A stretch of DNA of 39,166 nt from Flavobacteriales bacterium. Its GTDB lineage: Bacteria; Bacteroidota; Bacteroidia; Flavobacteriales_D; Sanyastnellaceae. The stretch is taken from contig JAQWFN010000032.1 of NCBI GenBank assembly GCA_029238785.1, positions 1-39,166 of the forward strand, in the 5' to 3' direction. Both the position numbers and the translations under genes were made by a program. A model generated the notes under the pieces. It was not told the origin of the DNA and made no database searches. It saw only the letters and a program-made list of their open reading frames with translations. Below are positions 33,319-39,166 of the stretch, in pieces. The stretch's first letter is position 1. The number at the start of each line of letters is the position of its first letter.

Positions 33319-33338
33319 AATAGTTTAATTCAAGATGG

Positions 33339-33346
33339 CAAAGTTA
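33339..33346 (-). promoter_or_regulatory. -10 box of the glycan operon
   Basis: On the minus strand TAACTTTG is a perfect TAnnTTTG box, 20 bases before the oxidoreductase ATG and just after the stop of the upstream patatin gene. It makes the glycan genes an independent unit. Confidence 0.5.
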
Positions 33347-33362
33347 GGAATTTAAGAGATGC

Positions 33363-35654
33363 TTAGATGTTTCTTACTGAACGATTAAATAAGAGGTATC
33401 CAAAGTTCAATACAGCACTCCACTGGTTCTCCTTTTGGTCGTAATAATTTACGGCAAAACTAAGCGGACCTATTGGCGAATGGTAGATAATGGAACTGGA
33501 AGCGATAAAGTAAACCTCTTCATCCCAATTATAATTGGTAAGTCCATCATCACGCTGTTCTAAACGGCCTAAAGGTCTGAAAGCATAGGCTTCTGCTCTT
33601 ATATCGATGTTTTTACCAATATCACCAACCAGCATCAATCCACCGGCAACATAATTGTGTGCGCGATACTCTTTAATGAAGAAGGTTTGACTTTCTGGTA
33701 TAGGTTGAAAAGCGGGCGCAGCAATTAAGGTGGAAACATGATTGCGCATAAAGGGCTGAGTAGAGGCTACAGCTTCTCCCATCATCCCAATTCTAAGTCT
33801 ACCCATTTTTTGAAAATAGTTGATGTATTTCAGTTTACCCACCAACCACTCTCGTTGAGCATTTAGGGTGTCTATGGATGTGAACGTTGATCCTGGAATG
33901 GTAATTTCATCTCCTCGCAAATACTTCGCTTGAATAGAAAGGAAGGTTCCCTTTTTTGCAAATTGCTTCCGATTCAAGGTGTTTCGCTCGTATTTTAAAT
34001 CGGCAATCCCTGCGGTAATTCGAGTTCGGTCAGCGGTATCTGTGGCCAGAAAAGATGGGGTTTGATAATAATCATCGTTGATCACCGCAAAGTCGGTACT
34101 CAACTCAAGTTTACCTTGGCTTCGAACTGGAAAGCGGAATCTCAAGCCTCCAAAGCGTTCGTTAATAACAATAAACGAGGGTTGAACATCTTCAAAAAAC
34201 GTGGCAAAACTGGTAAAGTAATCCCAACGATTGAACACCATATTTGGTTCAATAGAAAAGGGCAATCGTTCGGCAAAATCAATTCGAGCACTCAAGAGCA
34301 AAGAACCATAGAACTTTCCGAAATAGCTTTTGGCCTCCAGTGTGGAGCTGGTTCGCCCAAAAAGATTGTACTTCAAGCCAATAAAACCGGTGTTAATGGG
34401 CCTGGATGAGAACAAGCCTCCTACCGACAGGAAAACATCTTTTTCCTTTTTCACATCGAGGTTCAAGAGGTATTTATTCTTTTGCCCGTTGTAAACCGCT
34501 GTTGGGAATATACTTCTTACTTTATCGTCGGCAAAGGCACGGAAATAAGTGGTTTTAAGTCGGTCTAAACTTACCTCTCCGTCTTTTTTCGAAATCATCC
34601 TTTTGACGTAACTCTTTTGGGTTTTATCTAGACCCGTGATGGTAATTTCATCAAAAATTAAAGGCTGTTTTCCAGCATGAAAAGCAGCTCTACCTGCATT
34701 TCTCTCTTCCGCAGTTACTCTTCGAGGAATGATGGATTTGATTTCTTCTATTTTCTCGATGCTGGCCTCGTAGCCCTTTTCAATAGCTATATGAAGGTCT
34801 TCAAAATCGAAGGTCCCAACTTGAACTTCAGGCTCTATGATGATCATTTCATCGCAGAGTTGCTCGAAATTGGTTTTGTAGGTCACCATATTGGTGAGTT
34901 GCGACAAAAAATCATCTTCTTGTGGCGGATCTGCATTTTCAGAAACATTACAACCTAGAATAACATCGGGAAGGAAATCATTATAGCAGATGTTCGAAGG
35001 GAAGTTGTTATACAAACCTCCATCAAAAAGCAAGCGTCCATTTACGCGAATTGGCTCAACAAAAAAGGGATAGGTCATGCTTGCCCTGATGGCAGTAGCA
35101 AGACTCCCATTTCTAAAAATCACCTCCTCTTTGGCCTCGATATCAGACGCATTACATCTAAAAGGAATATACAGCTTATCGAAATCGTAGTTGGCTGCTC
35201 CTGCTGCCTGAGCATAATACTCCATGAGTTGAAAATCGAGCTGAACTGGGTTATTGAGGTTGGTTGGAATGCTGGAAGTAATGAACTTCCCCTTTGCAAA
35301 TTTGATGGTCCCCATACTGGCATCGGCATCGAACTTCTTGAAGTAGTAGGTATAATCGTCGTCCAGCTCTCCTTCGGTCATCTCAATAAAGGCTTTCGAC
35401 GAAAGAATGGAATCGATTTGATCAACACTGTACCCAGAGGCATAAAACCCGCCTATCACCGCTCCCATTGAGGTTCCGCAGATATAATCAATGGGTATTT
35501 CTGCTTCTTCAAGGGCCCTGAGGAATCCTACATGCGCACCTGCTGTTGCTCCTCCGCCAGATAGCACCACACCCACACGCTGCGCTTGGACCATTGTTCC
35601 AAGGCAGAGGACTGTAAGAAGTGTGAAAAGCTTAAGCTGTTTTAGTTGCTTCAT
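33363..35654 (-). CDS. Patatin-like phospholipase with outer membrane beta-barrel
   Basis: 763 residues from ATG 35652-35654; an in-frame TTG lies 24 bases upstream. A signal peptide (about 1-25) is followed by the patatin domain (about 26-310), with SGGGATAGAHVG, the nucleophile S62 in GTSMG and the Asp of the dyad (D211) in DGGLYNNFP. After a POTRA-like link (about 335-400, ITGLDKTQKSYVKRMI) comes a 16-stranded BamA/Omp85-like barrel to the C-terminus. This is the PlpD-type layout (type Vd-like autotransporter). It may be an outer-membrane lipase with the hydrolase in the periplasm or at the surface. The oxyanion-hole basic residue found in most patatins after GGGA is Thr here. A -10-like CAACTTTG (35683-35676) precedes it. 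Confidence 0.88.
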   Translation of the reverse strand: MKQLKQLKLFTLLTVLCLGTMVQAQRVGVVLSGGGATAGAHVGFLRALEEAEIPIDYICGTSMGAVIGGFYASGYSVDQIDSILSSKAFIEMTEGELDDDYTYYFKKFDADASMGTIKFAKGKFITSSIPTNLNNPVQLDFQLMEYYAQAAGAANYDFDKLYIPFRCNASDIEAKEEVIFRNGSLATAIRASMTYPFFVEPIRVNGRLLFDGGLYNNFPSNICYNDFLPDVILGCNVSENADPPQEDDFLSQLTNMVTYKTNFEQLCDEMIIIEPEVQVGTFDFEDLHIAIEKGYEASIEKIEEIKSIIPRRVTAEERNAGRAAFHAGKQPLIFDEITITGLDKTQKSYVKRMISKKDGEVSLDRLKTTYFRAFADDKVRSIFPTAVYNGQKNKYLLNLDVKKEKDVFLSVGGLFSSRPINTGFIGLKYNLFGRTSSTLEAKSYFGKFYGSLLLSARIDFAERLPFSIEPNMVFNRWDYFTSFATFFEDVQPSFIVINERFGGLRFRFPVRSQGKLELSTDFAVINDDYYQTPSFLATDTADRTRITAGIADLKYERNTLNRKQFAKKGTFLSIQAKYLRGDEITIPGSTFTSIDTLNAQREWLVGKLKYINYFQKMGRLRIGMMGEAVASTQPFMRNHVSTLIAAPAFQPIPESQTFFIKEYRAHNYVAGGLMLVGDIGKNIDIRAEAYAFRPLGRLEQRDDGLTNYNWDEEVYFIASSSIIYHSPIGPLSFAVNYYDQKENQWSAVLNFGYLLFNRSVRNI

Positions 35655-35791
35655 GTTTAAACGCTGAAGAGGCTTCAAAGTTGATAAATTAGGAAGAATC
35701 TTTTACTGGGGCAAATGTCTGATTATTCCATCGTTTTCAAAGGAAAAAGCAAAATACGCTATGTTAAAAAAATACGAATGCACCTCATCAA

Positions 35792-36568
35792 TCAAAGCGC
35801 CTGACTGAGTGCTTCAAATGCCTTTACTGCGGAAATCATTCTTGTGCCATACCATGAGAAAGCTTCTCCATCTACCAAAACAACGCGCGCTTGGGGCAAT
35901 AAGTATTGAAGCTCTTCACAATGCTTGTCTTTAAAAGGAAATGGCTCTGATGAAAGGAAAACCCAATCGAGATCTAGGCTTTTTAGTGCTTCAGTTTCAA
36001 TAATTGGGTAACGTGCTTCTTGGGCTGTATTCACTAGTCCAAGTCGATTTATAAGCTCATCAATATAAGTGCCTTTGCCCGCTGCCATGAAAGGATCTTT
36101 CCAGATCAGATAGAGGCACTTTCCTCCTCCAAGTTGGGGTAAGTTGGTCCAAAGCGAACTGATTTTCAAACAAGTATTTTCTGCTTTCTCTTGTCTATCG
36201 AGCAAGACGCCTAAGTGCATCATCATTTCAAGCGCACTATCTAAACCCACTACTTTACTCACGTAAACCGGAAATTCCTTTTCTAAAGCTTGAATATCTT
36301 CTAAACGGTTCTCCTCTTGATTGGCGATAATTAAGTCGGGCTGAAGCGCAATGATCTTCTCTATTTTTGGATTCTTGGTACCGCCTATAACTGTGCTCTT
36401 TTTCCGAGCTTCAGGCGGATGAACACAAAACTTTGTAAGCCCAATAACTTCAATACCTAAGTCCCAAATATATTCGGTAATGCTGGGCACCAAACAAATG
36501 ACCTTACGCGCTGGTTTGTTGAGCACGATTGTTCTGTCAATTTGATCTTGAAGCTGTAATTCAGGCAT
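35792..36568 (-). CDS. BtuF-like helical-backbone metal receptor without signal peptide
   Basis: 258 residues matching the periplasmic-binding fold of class III (BtuF/FepB type). The N-terminal lobe has RKVICLVPSITEYIWDLGI, VIGLTKFCVHPP and LQPDLIIANQEEN, and the rigid linking helix follows (about 105-140). The C-terminal lobe has AAGKGTYIDELINRLGLVNTA and LDLDWVFLSSEPFPF. Members bind cobalamin, haem or iron chelates for an ABC importer. Here no signal peptide or lipobox is present and no permease or ATPase is near, so a cytoplasmic role is implied unless the true start is different. It is the last gene of the ligase operon, 6 bases after the TerB-like gene. Confidence 0.85.
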   Translation of the reverse strand: MPELQLQDQIDRTIVLNKPARKVICLVPSITEYIWDLGIEVIGLTKFCVHPPEARKKSTVIGGTKNPKIEKIIALQPDLIIANQEENRLEDIQALEKEFPVYVSKVVGLDSALEMMMHLGVLLDRQEKAENTCLKISSLWTNLPQLGGGKCLYLIWKDPFMAAGKGTYIDELINRLGLVNTAQEARYPIIETEALKSLDLDWVFLSSEPFPFKDKHCEELQYLLPQARVVLVDGEAFSWYGTRMISAVKAFEALSQAL

Positions 36569-36574
36569 GATGTT

Positions 36575-36934
36575 TTATTCGAGAATGGTGTTCAACTCTT
36601 CGTCCGTCAAGGGGATGGCTCCGTTTTCATGACTGAGTTCAATCACCTGTCTGAGTGCCAATGGTTCCAATCCCATGTTTGCGCCTATCTCCATGAGGAT
36701 TGCCGATTCTTTCGAACTGATTTCTCCATCTACCAAAGAAGTGTAAAGCAGGTGGTACCACGATTTCAACTTTTCCGAACTTGCCGTTTCTGGCACTGAG
36801 GCATTGATTGCTTCTTCGATTGAAAGTTGATATTTATCGGCATAGGCTTCGATGAGTTCGAGCTCGGCTGGATCGATATTTTCATCTGCTTTTACCAGTT
36901 GCACGAGATGAATGAGGTGGACTTTTGGATTCAT
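36575..36934 (-). CDS. TerB-like small protein
   Basis: 119 residues, all-helical and acidic. It has two helix-loop-helix halves, VHLIHLVQLVKADENIDPAELELIEAYADKY and LLYTSLVDGEISSKESAILMEIGANMGL, each with an acidic D-x-x-I-x-x-x-E loop. This is the TerB/DUF533 pattern, in which these acids bind metal. Function in bacteria is not settled; TerB proteins are tied to tellurite resistance and membrane or DNA stress. The gene begins 2 bases after the DNA ligase stop, so it is made with the ligase. No other ter genes are in the window. Confidence 0.75.
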   Translation of the reverse strand: MNPKVHLIHLVQLVKADENIDPAELELIEAYADKYQLSIEEAINASVPETASSEKLKSWYHLLYTSLVDGEISSKESAILMEIGANMGLEPLALRQVIELSHENGAIPLTDEELNTILE

Positions 36935-36936
36935 GT

Positions 36937-38538
36937 TTAGGCCTTATCTTGTCTGTAAATGTTCAACAAATTTCGCAAATCTTGGAGTGTATTGGCCTCT
37001 TGAACGGGTTTATCTTTTCTCCACCGCGACATTCGAGGAAATCTCAAAGCTATTCCGCTTTTGTGCCGGCTAGACTCGGCTATCCCTTCAAAGGCAATTT
37101 CAAACACCAATTCAGGCACAACACTCCGCACGGGTCCGAATTTATCTTTGGTGTTTTTCTTCACGAAGCGGTCAACTTCCTTGAATTCTTCGTCGCTTAA
37201 TCCAGAATAGGCTTTAGCGAATGGTACCAATTGATCATCATCCCAAACAGCAAAAGTATAATCTGTAAAAAGATTCGCCCGTCTTCCGTGTCCACGCATG
37301 GCGTAAAGTAAAACAGCGTCAATGGTGAGCGGGTCCAATTTCCATTTCCACCAATCGCCTTTTTTCCTTCCATCTCTGTAAGCACTATTCTTGCGTTTCA
37401 GCATGAAGCCTTCGGCACGGAAAGACCTACTATTTTCGCGAAGCAAAGCATAGTCTTCCCAAGATTCTAGGATAATCTTTTCTGATAGCAGCAAAGCCTC
37501 ATTGCTTATTTCAGCATGAATTTTTTCAAGTTGAATTCTTCTTTTTTCTAGGGCTGATGGGCGCAGGTCTTTTCCATCTTCCTCTAATAAATCATAAGCA
37601 ATAAATTTAACGGGAGCCTCTTGTAGCAGCTTTTTGGATAAGACTTTTCGAGCTATTCGGGTTTGAAGCAGACTGAAAGGGAGCACCTCATTTCCGTCAT
37701 GTACCACAATTTCTCCGTCAAGCACGGTACCATCTGGAAGTAATGCTCCAAGTGCTTGAAGCTCGGGGTATTTTTCACTAACGAGCTCCTCACCTCTTGT
37801 CCACACAAAACACTCTCCTCCACGTTTAACGAGCTGACCACGAATACCGTCCCACTTCCACTCTACTTGCCATTCTTGCGGACGACCTAGGTCTTCCAAT
37901 TCGTTCTCTAGCGCATAAGCCAAATAGAAAGGATATGGCCGAGAAAGGTTTTCATCCAAGTTACTTTGCATCAGGTCGAAATAACTCGTAGAAAAGGGGT
38001 CCCAATTCCCCATAAGACGATGCGCTACGGCATTTTCTTCTTGCCCTGAATAAATAGCCAGCGCTTTAATGAGGTTCTTTTTCGCCATTCCAATACGCCA
38101 GCCTCCCGTGAGTAATTTATTAAAAACGAAGCGCTCTGCTGCACTCGCATTCAACCAAGTTTGGGTGATGAACTCTTGTTGTTCTTCTTCGCTTTTCGAC
38201 TTTAAATTAGACAATTCCCTAATCCAAGTATCTAGGCCTCCTTCGAGTTCCTTTTCTTTTTGTTCGGGAAGCACCAGGGCCATGGTTTCAGCCAAATCGC
38301 CCACGATATGGTAACTCTCTTCAAAAAGCCAATCTGGTATCCCCGAAATTTCAGCAGCCCATTGGCGAAGTAGGCTCGACTTCAATGCGCGTTTTGGACG
38401 CTTAGCCGTGAATAAAGCGATGCACCAAATTTTGTCCTCATCACTTGCCTTAGCGAAGTAGTTAACCACTGCTTGAATTCGCTTATTGCTCGAAGTTTGA
38501 GCGTCGATTTCTCGTATGAGTTGAACGAATTCCTTCAC
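36937..38538 (-). CDS. ATP-dependent DNA ligase
   Basis: 533 residues in the order of bacterial and archaeal ATP-dependent ligases. The N-terminal helical DNA-binding domain (about 1-180) has LLTGGWRIGMAKKNLIKAL. The adenylation domain carries the AMP-accepting K228 in EWKWDGIRGQL, LDGEIVVHDGNEV (motif III) and EGFMLKRKNSAYRDGRKKGDWWKWK (motifs IV-V). The C-terminal OB-fold has VPELVFEIAFEGIAESSRHKSGIALRFPR. This type works in repair alongside an MBL-fold exonuclease and an Lhr-like helicase, distinct from the NAD-dependent replicative ligase. The exonuclease gene ends 3 bases before it and the TerB-like gene begins 2 bases after it. Confidence 0.95.
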   Translation of the reverse strand: MKEFVQLIREIDAQTSSNKRIQAVVNYFAKASDEDKIWCIALFTAKRPKRALKSSLLRQWAAEISGIPDWLFEESYHIVGDLAETMALVLPEQKEKELEGGLDTWIRELSNLKSKSEEEQQEFITQTWLNASAAERFVFNKLLTGGWRIGMAKKNLIKALAIYSGQEENAVAHRLMGNWDPFSTSYFDLMQSNLDENLSRPYPFYLAYALENELEDLGRPQEWQVEWKWDGIRGQLVKRGGECFVWTRGEELVSEKYPELQALGALLPDGTVLDGEIVVHDGNEVLPFSLLQTRIARKVLSKKLLQEAPVKFIAYDLLEEDGKDLRPSALEKRRIQLEKIHAEISNEALLLSEKIILESWEDYALLRENSRSFRAEGFMLKRKNSAYRDGRKKGDWWKWKLDPLTIDAVLLYAMRGHGRRANLFTDYTFAVWDDDQLVPFAKAYSGLSDEEFKEVDRFVKKNTKDKFGPVRSVVPELVFEIAFEGIAESSRHKSGIALRFPRMSRWRKDKPVQEANTLQDLRNLLNIYRQDKA

Positions 38539-38541
38539 AAC

Positions 38542-39166
38542 TTAAACTTGCTTTTTGTTTGATGCTTCCACATCTTTTGCTTCTTCTTCGTTACCATATT
38601 CTGTGCTTACCACATGGGCGTCAATTCCTTGAGTTTGAAGATAGCGGCTATAAATGGAGGTGTATCCGTGGGTCACATAAACTTTTTCCGCTCCACTTTC
38701 TTTCACAGCGGTGTTCAGGGCCTTCCAATCGGCATGATCGCTAAGAACAAAACCTTTATCTACATTATTTCTTCTTCGGGTTCCTCTCATTCTCATCCAA
38801 CCACTAGCCATTGCGGTCTCATGCGCACCAATTTTTTTAGTCCAAGCAGCGCCAATCGATCCTGGGGTTGCTAAAATCAAAGCGCCTTGATAATCAGACT
38901 TTTTGAGTGTGGCTGATAATTCTTTTCTTTCGGGAAGTTCAACAAAAGGAGCGAGCAGTTCGTTGCTTCGTTCCACCGCTGCGTGGCAATAAATGGGGTT
39001 TTCTATGTCTTTGAGTGCATGAAGAATCCGTTGGGCTTTCCCCAGGCTATAGGCATAGATGATGGCTGCTTTTTTTTCTTCGTGAAGTCGTTTGCACCAG
39101 TGCTTCATTTCACTCACCACCTGTTCCTGACTTGGCCAATCGAAAACGGGTAAGCCGAAGGTTGAT
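38542..39166 (-). CDS. Ligase-associated MBL-fold DNA exonuclease, cut by window edge
   Basis: The C-terminal 207 or so residues are present; the frame is open to the window's right edge, continuing upstream with TFGLPVFDWPSQEQ, so the start lies outside. The portion contains the beta-CASP part of an mRNA 3'-end-processing-like nuclease (SNM1/CPSF relatives): AAIIYAYSLGKAQRIL, then RRNNVDKGFVLSDHADWKAL with the metal-binding Asp-His, and VYVTHGYTSIYSRYLQTQG with the final His. The N-terminal HxHxDH metal site is not in the window. It trims DNA ends ahead of ligation in the proposed repair pathway. It is the first visible gene of the four-gene operon, with the ligase 3 bases downstream. Confidence 0.9.
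   Translation of the reverse strand, partial: STFGLPVFDWPSQEQVVSEMKHWCKRLHEEKKAAIIYAYSLGKAQRILHALKDIENPIYCHAAVERSNELLAPFVELPERKELSATLKKSDYQGALILATPGSIGAAWTKKIGAHETAMASGWMRMRGTRRRNNVDKGFVLSDHADWKALNTAVKESGAEKVYVTHGYTSIYSRYLQTQGIDAHVVSTEYGNEEEAKDVEASNKKQV

Noticed and set aside
1-39166. Transposases, phage genes, rRNA and tRNA
   Set aside because: None of the frames carried the catalytic or structural motifs of these, and no cloverleaf or rRNA-like stretch was noticed while reading; tRNA detection by eye is limited.

Overview
The window looks like chromosomal DNA of a Bacteroidota bacterium, most likely a marine-type Flavobacteriales. The signs are two secreted proteins with C-terminal type IX secretion (T9SS) sorting domains, a TonB-dependent receptor with a carboxypeptidase-like plug extension, the bamD / RNA polymerase omega / coaBC / DUF4835 / recN gene order familiar from this phylum, a FemAB-like acyltransferase, and several promoter -10-like boxes of the Bacteroidetes form TAnnTTTG. 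I see no rRNA, tRNA, transposase, integrase, phage gene or CRISPR array.

Left end (1-3180): AT-rich accessory DNA. Three lone plus-strand genes (a hypothetical, a small T9SS cargo protein, an endonuclease/exonuclease/phosphatase-fold protein) are each followed by an imperfect palindrome resembling an integron attC site. The T9SS cargo gene seems to sit inside a broken cassette gene. A GC-richer, apparently non-coding block of about 450 bp follows.

3182-9190: a 1109-residue secreted protein with a lamin-tail-like N-terminus, eight repeats of about 105 residues and a T9SS tail; a divergent Lrp/AsnC regulator and PLP-dependent sulfur amino acid lyase/synthase; then xseB and a PaaI-type thioesterase. 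9190-9550 holds three tandem 77-bp hairpin units; a fourth copy lies at 20251.

9555-17624: DNA metabolism and envelope housekeeping. xseA faces a divergent gene fusing a Cas4/RecB-like nuclease to a DEDDy exonuclease. Then comes bamD-omega-coaBC-DUF4835-recN. 17711-23611: TonB receptor, Lhr-like DEXH helicase, and a secreted helical (TPR-like) protein.

23694-28896: a signalling island of five genes: a stand-alone receiver, a REC-PAS-histidine kinase, two near-duplicate NarL/FixJ regulators, and a REC-SpoIIE phosphatase. An RNA element with two mutually exclusive hairpins lies ahead of the last gene.

28893-33318 (minus): a coupled glycan operon (Gfo/Idh/MocA oxidoreductase, flippase, GT4 glycosyltransferase, FemAB-like transferase). 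33363-35654: a patatin/beta-barrel protein. 35792-39166 (minus): a tight operon of ligase-associated MBL exonuclease (cut by the window edge), ATP-dependent DNA ligase, TerB-like protein and a signal-less metal-receptor-like protein. The helicase that usually accompanies this ligase is in the window but 14 kb away. Identifications rest on reading motifs, not on database searches.
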